Notes: generated by a model from the letters alone, not told the origin. Positions 26,732-35,438 are shown, counted from the first letter of the stretch. The stretch is 64,000 nt of DNA from Nocardia sp. CC227C (GCF_030767025.1 NZ_JASITE010000019.1:60927-124926); one strand, 5' to 3'. Numbers and translations: made by a program.

Positions 26732-26902
26732 TCAGCGTGCGCCGTACTCGACGTTGTTGAGCAGCGAGCTCGAGGCGTCTCCGCTGCGGTCGATGTCCGG
26801 GCGCGAGTTCTGGCTCGCCGCCATCGTCACCAGCAGCACGGCGACCAGTCCGAGCAGGGCTCCACCGGCAGCGCTCGCTACACCAGGGACGGCAAACTTC
26901 AT
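26732..26902 (-). CDS. Small single-pass membrane protein, Rv0236A-like
   Basis: 56 residues. A hydrophobic segment GVASAAGGALLGLVAVLLVTMAA fills about residues 7-29, then a polar tail ending SSSLLNNVEYGAR. A GGGAG lies about 8 bases before the ATG at 26902. It directly precedes aftD, as Rv0236A precedes Rv0236c, and its TGA is one base from a CTG in the aftD frame. Probably a partner or stabiliser of AftD; that role is inference. Annotation pipelines often miss it because of its size. Confidence 0.8.
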   Translation of the reverse strand: MKFAVPGVASAAGGALLGLVAVLLVTMAASQNSRPDIDRSGDASSSLLNNVEYGAR

Positions 26903-27081
26903 CGCGGTACTCCCATACATCGACGCATGCGTAACTGGAGAGCCAACCTAGCAGGTCGATGGCGGGAAGGCAGACATGTACGTACCGGTAGCCCGGTTGT
27001 GGGCGGCTCCGCGCGCCGTCGCTTCCGGATGAGTCCCAGCTCACAGCGCTGATCGGCGGAATCGCGCCGGACCGGTCGGTG

Positions 27082-28170
27082 CTACGTGGGAAGTTCGCAG
27101 CGCAACCCGCCCAGGAAGGTGCGCAGCTTCGCGCTGGTCTCGTCGAGTTCGGCGCGCGGGTCGGAGGCGGCGACGATCCCGCCGCCGCCGAACGCGCGCA
27201 GCGCCCGGCCGTCGGCGGACAGTTCGGCGCAGCGGATGGCGACCACCCACTCGCCGTCGCCGCGGGCGTCGCACCAGCCGACCGCGCCGCCGTAGAAGCC
27301 GCGATCCTCCTCGGTCTCGGTGATCGCGTCGAGTGCGAGGTCGGTCGGGGTGCCGCAGACGGCGGGGGTGGGATGCAGCAGAACGGCGAGATCGAGGGCC
27401 GTGACATCCGCGTCGCGCAGCCGCCCGGCGATCGGGGTGGCGAGATGCCAGACCTCGGCGGTGCCGATGATCTCCGGCCCGTCGGGGATGGTGAGTTCGG
27501 CGCAGAGGGGGGCGAGCCGCTCGCGAATCCACTCGATCACGAACGCGTGTTCGTCGCGGTTCTTGGTGCTCGCCAGTAGTTCCCGCGCCTGGGCGGCATC
27601 GTCGGCCGGGTCGGGCCGCCGCGGCAGCGTCCCGGCGAGGGGGCGCAGCGTGACCGTGCGGCCGTGCCGGGCGACCAGCACTTCGGGGGTGGCGCCGATG
27701 AGCTTTTCCCCGCCACGCCCGGCCGGACCCAGGTCGACGGCGAATACGTTGGCATTCGGGTGCCGTGTAATAAGATGCGCCGCAATGACTTCCGGTTCCA
27801 GTGGCGACTCCGCCGCCGCGATGAGCGAGCGCGCCGCCACCACCTTGCGCAGCGGCTGTCCCGGATCGGCGAGCTGCTCGACCAGTTTGGTCACCCGCGC
27901 CACATGTTCTGCCGCACTGGGCATCTCGGTGACCACCCGGACCGGCGGCAGGTCCGGCAGGGCGGCGGGACGCCACGGCCCGGCGGTGTGCGCGGAGCGC
28001 TCCGGCACCGCCAGCGCGGCCGGTCGCCGCGGATCGAAGGCGAGCGCGCCGACCACCAGCTCCGCCCCGTCCCGCAGTGCCGTCGCCGCCCCCTCGACCG
28101 TATCGAGGGCGGCGCGCACACCGGCGGTCCGCAGGACCGCCGCGGGCGTCGCGAGCAGGAATCCGTCCAT
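27082..28170 (-). CDS. Isochorismate synthase (MenF/EntC/DhbC family)
   Basis: 362 residues. Converts chorismate to isochorismate, feeding menaquinone or siderophore (salicylate/dihydroxybenzoate) synthesis. Chorismate-binding enzyme motifs occur in order: KVVAARS, IGATPEVLVARHG, TLRPLAGTLPR, HLATPIAGRL, HPTPAVCGTP, EDRGFYGGAVGW and GGGIVAASDPRAE with its metal-binding acidic residues. The ATG at 28170 follows GGAGAG; ATG 28185 is an alternative. No other menaquinone or siderophore gene is nearby, so the pathway cannot be decided from context. Confidence 0.92.
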   Translation of the reverse strand: MDGFLLATPAAVLRTAGVRAALDTVEGAATALRDGAELVVGALAFDPRRPAALAVPERSAHTAGPWRPAALPDLPPVRVVTEMPSAAEHVARVTKLVEQLADPGQPLRKVVAARSLIAAAESPLEPEVIAAHLITRHPNANVFAVDLGPAGRGGEKLIGATPEVLVARHGRTVTLRPLAGTLPRRPDPADDAAQARELLASTKNRDEHAFVIEWIRERLAPLCAELTIPDGPEIIGTAEVWHLATPIAGRLRDADVTALDLAVLLHPTPAVCGTPTDLALDAITETEEDRGFYGGAVGWCDARGDGEWVVAIRCAELSADGRALRAFGGGGIVAASDPRAELDETSAKLRTFLGGLRCELPT

Positions 28171-28308
28171 GATCTCTCCGACCATAGTCCGGCCCCGCCG
28201 TCCCGCGGCGGTGGAGCGACGAAGGTTACAGCGTGCCCCGATTGCCCTGGCGGGGGCGGTTCACCGCACCGCGGCGACGGATGCGGGCGGCGGCCCCGCG
28301 GCGCGGGA

Positions 28309-28791
28309 TCAGTGACCCTCCGGGTCCCGGCCGGGCGGCACCAGCAGGACCGGCCGGTGGCAGTGTTTGAGCACGGCGTCGGCCACGCTGGAGTGCAGCA
28401 GCGCCCGGATGCCGGTGGCGCCGCGCGTGCCCGCCACGATGATGTCCACGTCCAGGTCGTCGGCCACGTCCACGATGGCGTTCCAGATGGTGGTGGTGCA
28501 CTCCACGGTCCGCGCCTCGGCATTGAGTCCGGCCAGTCCGGCCAGTTTCGCGCCCTCGGCATTGATGTTCTTGGCGTCGGTGTAGGCGACGTCCTCGATC
28601 TCCTCGTCGGTCACCCACTCCGGCTGCATGACGCCGGAGATGCCGGACAGTCGTGCGGCCTGGCGCACCATGGGCTCCCATGCGGTGAGCACGACGGCGC
28701 GGTTAGCGGTGAGGAAGCGGCCCGCGTATTCGACGGCCCGGCGGGCATTCTCGGATCCGTCGTAGGCAATCAGCATCAGGTCGCACGGCAT
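28309..28791 (-). CDS. Universal stress protein (UspA family)
   Basis: 160 residues, a single Usp domain. Begins LMLIAYDGSENARRAVEYAG, and the ATP-binding signature G-2x-G-9x-S is seen as GTRGATGIRALLHSSVADAVL (about 123-143), then PVLLVPPG. An ATP-binding, probably dimeric cytosolic stress protein. AGGAGG at 28798-28803 on the complementary strand precedes the ATG. Stands alone between isochorismate synthase and a rightward gene pair. Confidence 0.92.
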   Translation of the reverse strand: MPCDLMLIAYDGSENARRAVEYAGRFLTANRAVVLTAWEPMVRQAARLSGISGVMQPEWVTDEEIEDVAYTDAKNINAEGAKLAGLAGLNAEARTVECTTTIWNAIVDVADDLDVDIIVAGTRGATGIRALLHSSVADAVLKHCHRPVLLVPPGRDPEGH

Positions 28792-29099
28792 GACGAACCT
28801 CCTGGTAGGAGTGTTGGTCCCGGTTCCGAGGGTACCCCGCGCCGCGCCCGTTCACCCGCAAGGACGGTGGTGGGCGACACCGTCTCGCGTCGTTCTCGTG
28901 TTCCGGGTGTTACCGGTGCGTTCGCGCATGCGCACCGGTCGGTACGAACTAGCCGCAGATCGAACACTGTTTGCGAACGATTCACCCAAACCCGTGGCGA
29001 CCGGACGGGGCGGGGTCTTCACTGGATTCGTCGGCCTCGCACCGACGATCGACAATGCCGTCGTCGCGGGAGTATTTCGAGCATCGAGGTGTGTGGATA
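28792..29099. other. 308-bp divergent intergenic region
   Basis: Promoter region for the stress protein and the pair at 29100. Two CGAAC boxes occur about 14 bp apart near 28960-28979; nothing else stands out. An in-frame extension of the next gene (TTG 28971, ATG 29055) crosses part of it. Confidence 0.4.
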
Positions 29100-29546
29100 G
29101 TGCGGTTGGAGGAACTGACCACCCCGCAGGACTGGGCGCATGTGTACCGCTCCCTGTTCGGCCTGCCGCATGTCCACGTCACCACGCCGGGGTTCGTGGT
29201 GCTACCCCTCGTCGACACCGTCGCGGCGTTGAACACCCCGGAACCGTTGGGGGCGTTGATACTCGGTGAACTGACGGTGCGCGGCGTCCCCGGCCCGGTG
29301 CTGGTGCGCGAGAAACCGCCGCGCCGGACGTTCCTCGCGGTCTTCGATGGGTACCCCACGGTGGAATGCATCGAACAGTTGGAGCGCAACAGCGTGGATA
29401 TCGGACCGCACCGCAGCAATGTCATCCTGCCGACCGGTTTCGGGCGGCACACCCACGAGGGCCGCTGGTGGGCGCGCGCGCCCCAGCGCGATGAATCACT
29501 GCCGCTGCTGTCGGAGGTGCTGGCCGCCGCGAAGGCGGTGCTGTGA
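29100..29546 (+). CDS. Unknown-family small protein, paralogue of 62257-62706
   Basis: 148 residues; family not recognised. It shares DWxxxYRxxFGLP at residues 11-23 and an LPTGFGRHTHEGRWW block near 116-130 with the protein at 62257, at the same positions, then LPLLSEVLAAAKA. No membrane helix, signal or nuclease motif is visible. GTG 29100 gives the same N-terminal length as the paralogue and has GAGG upstream; ATG 29055 would add 15 residues. GTGA overlap with the ADP-ribosylglycohydrolase shows an operon, so the two probably work together. Confidence 0.7.
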   Translation: MRLEELTTPQDWAHVYRSLFGLPHVHVTTPGFVVLPLVDTVAALNTPEPLGALILGELTVRGVPGPVLVREKPPRRTFLAVFDGYPTVECIEQLERNSVDIGPHRSNVILPTGFGRHTHEGRWWARAPQRDESLPLLSEVLAAAKAVL

Positions 29547-30874
29547 ATCCGATCCAGACCGCGTTCTTCGGTCACCACGAGGCCGATCCGCGCGCCCTGC
29601 TCCACTACGAATGGCATCAGCGACACGAATCCGGTTGGGCGGTGGACGAGTTCGAGCAGGAGATGCTCGAACTCACCGACACCCAGCGGCCGGTCCCGGC
29701 GGCCTGCTGGCGGCTGCTGGACCGCATCGAGGCCGCCGAGCGGGTGCCGGACTGGCCGTACACCGAGTGGGGTGACCCGCTCGAGCCGGAGCCCGCGGCG
29801 GCCGCGCCCACACCCGCGGTGCCGGTCACCGAGCTGTCGGATCGGGTACGCGGCGGGTGGCTGGGCCGCTGTGTGGGCTGCACGCTCGGCAAACCGCTGG
29901 AGAACGGATTCGTCTGGACGCCCAGGCAGATCCGCGACTATCTGGAGCCGATCGGCCGATATCCGCTGCGCGACTACGTCCCGGCGCGGGAGCCGATGCC
30001 GGACGGCTACGAATTGCATTGGACCTGGCGGGAATCCACGCTCGGCAATATCGCGGGCTGCCCGCGTGACGACGACATCGACTACACCATTCTCGGCCTG
30101 CACCTGATCGAACGGCACGGCACCGAGTTCACCGCCGACGACGTGGCCGCGCTGTGGCTGGAACACCTCCCGTTCCTGCAGACCTACACCGCCGAACGCG
30201 TCGCCTACCGCAACCTCATCGACGGTTATGTCCCGCCCGATACCGCCACCCACCGAAATCCCTACCGCGAGTGGATAGGCGCGCTGATCCGCGCCGACAT
30301 CTACGGCTACGTCTGCCCCGGCGAACCGGCCCGCGCCGCCGCGCTGGCCGCCCGCGACGCCTCGCTGTCGCATACCGGCAACGGCGTCTGGGCCGCGAGC
30401 TGGGCCGCCGCGCTCACCGCCGCCGCCTTCACCGCCGCCGATGCCGAGACCGCCCTGGCCGTCGCGCAGGGCGTCGTCCCACCGCGCTCCCGCCTAGCCG
30501 TGGCGCTGGCGGAGGTGTTCGACGACCGTGCCCGCGACCTGTCCTGGAATCAGGCCGTGGCCGCCATCCACGCCCGGCACGGCCACTACAACTGGGTGCA
30601 CGCCATCGGCAACGCCTGCCTGATCACCGCCGGATTGCTCTGGGGTGAAGGTGATTTCACCCGCACCATCGCCCTCACCGTGCAGGGCGGCTGGGACACC
30701 GACTCCACCACCGCCACCGCGGGCTCGGTAGCGGGCATCCTCACCGGCGCGAACGCCATCCCCACCCACTGGACCACGCCCCTCCAGGACCGCGTCCACA
30801 GCTCCGTAGCCGGTTACTGCGACCCCCACATCACCGACCTCGCCACCCGCACCCTCACCCTCCTGCCCCGCTGA
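29543..30874 (+). CDS. ADP-ribosylglycohydrolase (DraG family)
   Basis: 443 residues. An Asp/Glu-rich N-terminal extension of about 95 residues precedes the DraG fold, which begins SDRVRGGWLGRCVGCTLGKPLE. The metal-binding motifs are intact: PRDDDIDYT (about 173-181) and the C-terminal GWDTDSTTATAGSVAG (about 384-399). The family removes ADP-ribose from proteins, nucleic acids or small molecules; the substrate here is unknown. GTG start overlaps the stop of the upstream gene by four bases. The N-terminal extension is not part of standard DraG and may bind the upstream partner. Confidence 0.88.
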   Translation: MNPIQTAFFGHHEADPRALLHYEWHQRHESGWAVDEFEQEMLELTDTQRPVPAACWRLLDRIEAAERVPDWPYTEWGDPLEPEPAAAAPTPAVPVTELSDRVRGGWLGRCVGCTLGKPLENGFVWTPRQIRDYLEPIGRYPLRDYVPAREPMPDGYELHWTWRESTLGNIAGCPRDDDIDYTILGLHLIERHGTEFTADDVAALWLEHLPFLQTYTAERVAYRNLIDGYVPPDTATHRNPYREWIGALIRADIYGYVCPGEPARAAALAARDASLSHTGNGVWAASWAAALTAAAFTAADAETALAVAQGVVPPRSRLAVALAEVFDDRARDLSWNQAVAAIHARHGHYNWVHAIGNACLITAGLLWGEGDFTRTIALTVQGGWDTDSTTATAGSVAGILTGANAIPTHWTTPLQDRVHSSVAGYCDPHITDLATRTLTLLPR

Positions 30875-30949
30875 CCCCAGCCACCGCCGACAGCGCCCGG
30901 CCCCCGCACCGGCTGCGCCTGCCCACCCTGCGCCCCCGGCGCAGACTGC

Positions 30950-31350
30950 CCGAGCGCAGCACACCCCGATCCGACACCGATCCCGCCCGCGCGGCTCCGA
31001 CCCGGAATTGCCCGAGCGGCCCGCGATCTCGGATCGTCCGGACGTTCCGGACGGCCCGCGCGGCTTCGACCCGAACTGCCCGAGTGCCCCGCGATCTCGG
31101 ATGACCCCGGCGGCCGCGATCCCGGACCGCCCGCGCGACTTCGACCCGAACTGCCCGAGCAACCTCGAATCCGGATTTCCTGGCGGCCGCGATCCCGAAC
31201 TGCCCGAGCGGTTTCGACCCGGAATTGCCCGAGTGCCCCGCGATCTCGGATGACCCCGGCGGCCGCGATCCCGGACCGCCCGAGCGGCTTCGACCCCGAA
31301 CTGCTCGAGCGATCTCGAATCCGGATCGCTCGGGCAATCTCGAATCCCGC
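30950..31350. repeat. Intergenic repeat block with 57-bp exact direct repeat
   Basis: The 557-bp gap 30875-31431 is built from variations of CCCGAGC, CGCGATC and TTCGACCCGAACTGCCC. 31077-31133 and 31226-31282 are identical over 57 bp, 149 bp apart. No convincing ORF. Confidence 0.85.
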
Positions 31351-31379
31351 ACCGCGGCACCAGGCCCCGCATAGGTGAC

Positions 31380-31413
31380 GGGCGGCCCGGGTTCATCCGA
31401 ACCGGGGCCGCCC
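31380..31413 (-). terminator. Terminator of fadA2
   Basis: 15-base arms (31380-31394 with 31399-31413) pair with one mismatch around a 4-base loop, 18 bases beyond the fadA2 stop codon. Confidence 0.75.
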
Positions 31414-31431
31414 GCGAAACTCGAGATCCGG

Positions 31432-32754
31432 CTACCGCTCGACGATCGCGACCACGCCTTGGCCGCCCGCCGCGCAGATGGAGACGAGCGCCCGGCCCCC
31501 GCCCTTCTCCGCCAGCAGCTTGGCGGTCTGCGCGATGATGCGCCCGCCGGTCGCGGCGAACGGGTGGCCCGCCGCCAGCGAAGAGCCGTTCACGTTGAGC
31601 TTGGAACGGTCGATCGGCCCCAGCGCACCGTCCAGGCCCAGCCGCTCCTTGCAGTACTGGTCCGACTCCCACGCCTGGAGGGTGGCGAGCACCACGGAGG
31701 CGAACGCCTCGTGGATCTCGTAGTAGTCGAAGTCCTGCAGCTTCAGCCCGTTGCGTGCCAGCATGCGCGGCACCGCGTAGGTGGGGGCCATGAGCAGACC
31801 GTCCGGCCCGTGGATGTAGTCGACGGCCGCGACCTCCGAATCCACCAGGTAGGCAAGGGGCTTCAGGTTGTGCGCCGCGGCCCACTCCTCGGAACCCAGC
31901 AGCACCGCGGACGCGCCGTCGGTGAGCGGGGTGGAGTTGCCCGCGGTCATGGTGGCGTCACCCAGCTTCACGCCGAAGACCGGCTTCAGGGTGGACAGCT
32001 TCTCGACGGTCGATCCGGGCCGCAGGTTGTCGTCGCGGGTCAGTCCGAGGAACGGCGTGACCAGGTCGTCGAAGAAGCCGCGGTCGTAGGCGGCCGCCAT
32101 GTTCTTGTGCGACAGGTAGGCCAGTTCGTCCTGCGCCTCGCGGGCGATGCCGAACTCCTTGGCGGTGATGGCGGCGTGCTCACCCATGGACAGCCCGGTG
32201 CGCGGTTCGGCGTTGCGCGGAATCTCGATGCCGACCATGGACGGGCGCAGGCGGCCGACCAGCTTCACGTAGTCGGAGTTCTTGCGGGCCCGGTTGGCGT
32301 CGAGCATCCATTCGCGCATGGACTCGCTCACGCCGATCGGCGCGTCGGAGGTGGTGTCGGTGCCGCCGCCGATGCCGGACTCGATGCGGCCCAGCGCGAT
32401 GCCGTCGCCGACGGTCACGATGGACTGGAGGCCGGTGCCGCAGGCGAGCTGCAGGTCGTGGGCGGGGGTGTAGGGGGACAGGGTGGAGCCGAGCACGCTC
32501 TCCCGGATCATGCCGTGCTCGCCGACGCGCTTGAGCACCGCGCCGCCGACGACCATGCCCAGCCGCTCGCCCTGCAGGCCGTAGCGGGCGACCAGTCCGT
32601 CCAGCGCCGCGGTGAACATATCCTGGTTGGAGGCGTGCGCGTACTTGCCGTCGGAGCGGGCGAACGGAATGCGGTTGCCGCCGAGGATGGCGACGGGGCG
32701 CGCCTGCTTGGTGTTCTTGGCCGCGGCCTTCGCCGAACGGGCTTTGGTGGTCAC
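31432..32754 (-). CDS. fadA2: Acetyl-CoA acyltransferase (thiolase) FadA2
   Basis: 440 residues, equal to Rv0243. Catalyses thiolytic cleavage of 3-ketoacyl-CoA, or the reverse condensation. Active-site Cys is in LQLACGTGLQS (about 108-118); the C-terminal catalytic residues are in NVNGSSLAAGHPFAATGGR (His) and CAAGGQG (Cys). Start is GTG 32754 with GGAG six bases upstream; ATG 32787 upstream lacks support. Divergent from fabG4-htdX across a 162-bp region with a strong palindrome, so both arms are probably co-regulated. Confidence 0.94.
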   Translation of the reverse strand: MTTKARSAKAAAKNTKQARPVAILGGNRIPFARSDGKYAHASNQDMFTAALDGLVARYGLQGERLGMVVGGAVLKRVGEHGMIRESVLGSTLSPYTPAHDLQLACGTGLQSIVTVGDGIALGRIESGIGGGTDTTSDAPIGVSESMREWMLDANRARKNSDYVKLVGRLRPSMVGIEIPRNAEPRTGLSMGEHAAITAKEFGIAREAQDELAYLSHKNMAAAYDRGFFDDLVTPFLGLTRDDNLRPGSTVEKLSTLKPVFGVKLGDATMTAGNSTPLTDGASAVLLGSEEWAAAHNLKPLAYLVDSEVAAVDYIHGPDGLLMAPTYAVPRMLARNGLKLQDFDYYEIHEAFASVVLATLQAWESDQYCKERLGLDGALGPIDRSKLNVNGSSLAAGHPFAATGGRIIAQTAKLLAEKGGGRALVSICAAGGQGVVAIVER

Positions 32755-32821
32755 TCGAGTCTCCAGTGTCTCGTCGGGGTCCGGCATGCCCGGTCGGTGG
32801 GATCGGGCCTGGTTTACATTA

Positions 32822-32841
32822 AACTTACTCTGGAGTAAGTT
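32822..32841. promoter_or_regulatory. Palindromic operator between fadA2 and fabG4
   Basis: AACTTACTC-TG-GAGTAAGTT: perfect 9-bp arms with a 2-bp centre. Lies 68 bp upstream of fadA2 and 76 bp upstream of fabG4. The half-site CTTAC recurs upstream of tetR at 36079. Confidence 0.75.
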
Positions 32842-32916
32842 CATTGTCGACACCGTACCCCGCCCATGTGCGCGACATCGCTTCCGGGCACCGACGAGAA
32901 GAGAAGGTAGGAACCA

Positions 32917-34275
32917 GTGGCTGCCAGCAAGAGCAAGGGCGCTCCCAACCTGTACGGATCGTTCATCCACTCCGCCCCCGGCGCGTTCCTGGCGAGCAAG
33001 CTGGGTCTGCCGCAGCCGGAGGCCCTGCGCCGCTACCGTGCCGGTGAGCCCGCGCTGCCGGGCCCGGTGCTCGTCGGCGGCAAGGGTCGCGTCGCCGACG
33101 CGGTGCGGAACCTGCTCTCGGACTACACCTTCGTCGATTCGGTGTCGCCGGGCGTGAAGTTCGGTGCGCTGGTCTTCGACGCCACCGGCATCCGCACCAT
33201 CGAGGAGCTCGAGCAGCTGTACGAGTTCTTCCAGCCCGCCATGCGCAGCATCGCCCCGTCCGGCCGCGTGCTGGTGGTCGGCACCACCCCCGAGCTGTCC
33301 GCGTCCGTGGACGAGCAGATCGCCCAGCGCGCGCTCGAGGGCTTCACCCGCTCCGTCGGCAAGGAGCTGCTGCGCGGCGCCACCTGCAACCTGGTGTATC
33401 TGCACCCGGAGGCCGCGGCCGCCGCCACCGGGCTGGAGTCCACCCTGCGCTTCATCCTCTCGGCCAAGTCGGCCTTCGTCGACGGTCAGGTCTTCCGCGT
33501 CGGCAAGGACGATTCCACCGCACCCGCCTCCTGGGACAAGCCCCTGGACGGCAAGGTCGCCGTGGTCACCGGCGCCGCCCGCGGTATCGGCGCGACCATC
33601 GCCGAGGTGTTCGCGCGGGACGGCGCGACCGTGATCGTGGCCGACATCCCCGCCGCCGGCGAGGCGCTGGCCGAGACCGCCAACAAGGTCGGCGGCACCG
33701 CGCTCGCCCTCGACGTCACCTCCCCGGACGCCGCCGAGAAGATCGCCGAGTTCGCCACCGAGCGCTTCGGCGGCGTCGACATCATCGTGCACAACGCCGG
33801 TATCACCCGCGACAAGCTGCTCGCCAATATGGACTCCGGCCGCTGGAACTCGGTCGTCAATGTGAATCTTGCCGCCCCGCACCGCATTACCGAGGGTCTG
33901 GTGGCCAAGGGCGCGCTCAAGGAGGGCGGCCGCGTGATCGACGTGTCCTCCATCGCCGGTATCGCGGGCAACCGCGGCCAGACCAATTACGGCACTTCCA
34001 AGGCCGGTGTCATCGGCATGGTGAACGCCGAGGCCCCGAAGCTGGCGGAGAAGGGCATCACCATCAACGCGGTGGCCCCGGGCTTCATCGAGACCGCCAT
34101 GACCGCCGCGATTCCGCTCGGCACCCGCGAGGCGGGCCGACTGCTGTCGTCCCTGCTGCAGGGCGGCCAGACCGTGGACGTGGCCGAGACCATCGCCTAC
34201 TTCGCCTCCCCCGCCTCGAACGCGGTGAGCGGCAATGTGGTTCGCGTCTGCGGCCAGGCCCTGATCGGAGCATGA
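32917..34275 (+). CDS. fabG4: 3-oxoacyl-[ACP]/CoA reductase FabG4 (two-domain)
   Basis: 452 residues, close to Rv0242c (454). A degenerate N-terminal Rossmann-like domain (about 1-200) is followed by the active SDR domain: VAVVTGAARGIG cofactor loop (about 214-225), HNAGITRD, catalytic Ser in VIDVSSIAG and YxxxK in TNYGTSKAG. Uses NADH to reduce 3-ketoacyl-CoA. The GTG at 32917 is preceded by AGAAGGTAGGAA. ATGA overlap with htdX gives a reductase-dehydratase operon. Confidence 0.95.
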   Translation: MAASKSKGAPNLYGSFIHSAPGAFLASKLGLPQPEALRRYRAGEPALPGPVLVGGKGRVADAVRNLLSDYTFVDSVSPGVKFGALVFDATGIRTIEELEQLYEFFQPAMRSIAPSGRVLVVGTTPELSASVDEQIAQRALEGFTRSVGKELLRGATCNLVYLHPEAAAAATGLESTLRFILSAKSAFVDGQVFRVGKDDSTAPASWDKPLDGKVAVVTGAARGIGATIAEVFARDGATVIVADIPAAGEALAETANKVGGTALALDVTSPDAAEKIAEFATERFGGVDIIVHNAGITRDKLLANMDSGRWNSVVNVNLAAPHRITEGLVAKGALKEGGRVIDVSSIAGIAGNRGQTNYGTSKAGVIGMVNAEAPKLAEKGITINAVAPGFIETAMTAAIPLGTREAGRLLSSLLQGGQTVDVAETIAYFASPASNAVSGNVVRVCGQALIGA

Positions 34276-35141
34276 TGACCGAGACCATCACGCTCACCGA
34301 AACCCCCAAGAACAGCAGCCTTTTCGTCAAGGCGGCGCTGGGAGCAATTCCGGTGCCGGGACTTTCGAACCGCCCGTCCACACTGCCCGACCGGGTGGTG
34401 AAGTTGCAGGGGCTGCAGGTCGATCCCGATCACCTGTCGGCGTACTGCCGGGCCACCGGCCTGCGCTTCGGCGACGCCCTGCCGCTGACCTACCCGTTCA
34501 TCCTGAGCTTCCCGCTGGCCATGCAGCTGGTGGTGGCCCGCGACTTCCCGTTCGTCGCGGTGGGCGCGGTGCACGCGCAGAACCTGATCGAGCGCACCCG
34601 CGACATCTCGGTGTCGGAGCCGCTGGACTTCCAGACCCATATCGAGAATCTGCGCGAGCACCCCAAGGGTCTGCTGGTGGACGCCGTCACCGAGGTGAGC
34701 GTCGGCCGTGAGCAGGTGTGGCGGCAGGTCACCACCTTCCTGCACCAGCAGCGCACTTCGCTCTCCGGCGGACCCAAGCCCGAGCCGAAGCCCGATGAGG
34801 TGCCGCCGCCGCCCATGCGCACCACCCGGGTGGATCAGCAGATGATCAACCGCTACGCCGCGGCGTCCGGCGACCACAATCCCATCCACACCTCGGCGCT
34901 GGGGGCCAAGGCTTTCGGCTTCCCGAAGCCCATCGCCCACGGCATGTGGTCGGCGGCGAACGTGCTCGCCAATATCGAGGGCCGGGTGCCCGCCGAGGCC
35001 ACCTACGACGTGAAGTTCGGCAAGCCGATCTTCCTGCCGTCCACGGTGAACGTCTACGCCGACCAGGTGGAGGGCGGCTGGGACCTGGCCTTGCGCCACC
35101 CGAAGAAGGGGTATCCGCACCTGACGGCTACGCTGCGTTGA
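34272..35141 (+). CDS. htdX: 3-hydroxyacyl-thioester dehydratase HtdX (MaoC-like)
   Basis: 289 residues, double hot-dog arrangement. The hydratase-2 motif is in the C-terminal half: YAAASGDHNPIHTSALGAKAFGFPKPIAHGMW (about 194-225) with the catalytic Asp/His pair. The N-terminal half is a degenerate hot-dog (LPLTYPFILSFPLAMQL). Dehydrates (3R)-hydroxyacyl thioesters after FabG4. Homologue of Rv0241c and in the same order. Start ATG 34272 or ATG 34275. Confidence 0.94.
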   Translation: MMTETITLTETPKNSSLFVKAALGAIPVPGLSNRPSTLPDRVVKLQGLQVDPDHLSAYCRATGLRFGDALPLTYPFILSFPLAMQLVVARDFPFVAVGAVHAQNLIERTRDISVSEPLDFQTHIENLREHPKGLLVDAVTEVSVGREQVWRQVTTFLHQQRTSLSGGPKPEPKPDEVPPPPMRTTRVDQQMINRYAAASGDHNPIHTSALGAKAFGFPKPIAHGMWSAANVLANIEGRVPAEATYDVKFGKPIFLPSTVNVYADQVEGGWDLALRHPKKGYPHLTATLR

Positions 35142-35147
35142 GTTGCC

Positions 35148-35173
35148 GGGCGGTCGGATCTCCTCGACCGCCC
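35148..35173 (+). terminator. Terminator after htdX
   Basis: Perfect 9-bp stem (35148-35156 with 35165-35173) with an 8-base loop, six bases after the htdX stop. Confidence 0.65.
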
Positions 35174-35206
35174 CGCGCGAAGCTCGACCCCGGACCAGGG
35201 GGACCG

Positions 35207-35283
35207 GAGCCGCGCACCGTGCCCAACCGAATGTCGGCTCGCAGGGGTATCGACATCCGGTTCGGCGACACGGTGCGCGGCTC
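35207..35283. other. 77-bp near-perfect palindrome
   Basis: 15-bp outer arms (35207-35221 with 35269-35283) are perfect; the inner 15-base arms (35222-35236 with 35251-35265) add pairing with one G-T and one other mismatch, leaving a 14-base loop. It lies between convergent htdX and tetR. The remaining sequence to 35438 shows nothing. Confidence 0.8.
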
Positions 35284-35438
35284 TGCGCTTTCCTACCCCG
35301 ATCACACTCGCGCTGGTCGCCGGTTCGGCCATCCCCGAGCGCCGCCCGCCCCCGATCCGAGGCGGATGCGCTCGCATCACGGTCCCCGCGAGGGGCTCGG
35401 CACACTCGTCGAATCCGCACTCCCCCGGCGGGAGCTCG

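Noticed and set aside
27664..29100. 478-residue plus-strand frame
   Set aside because: Antisense to isochorismate synthase and the stress protein, with low-complexity translation.
30494..31885. 463-residue minus-strand frame over the repeat block
   Set aside because: Overlaps two real genes in other frames; its peptide is a translation of the intergenic repeats.
35207..35283. Insertion-sequence remnant
   Set aside because: No transposase fragment or target-site duplication adjoins the palindrome.
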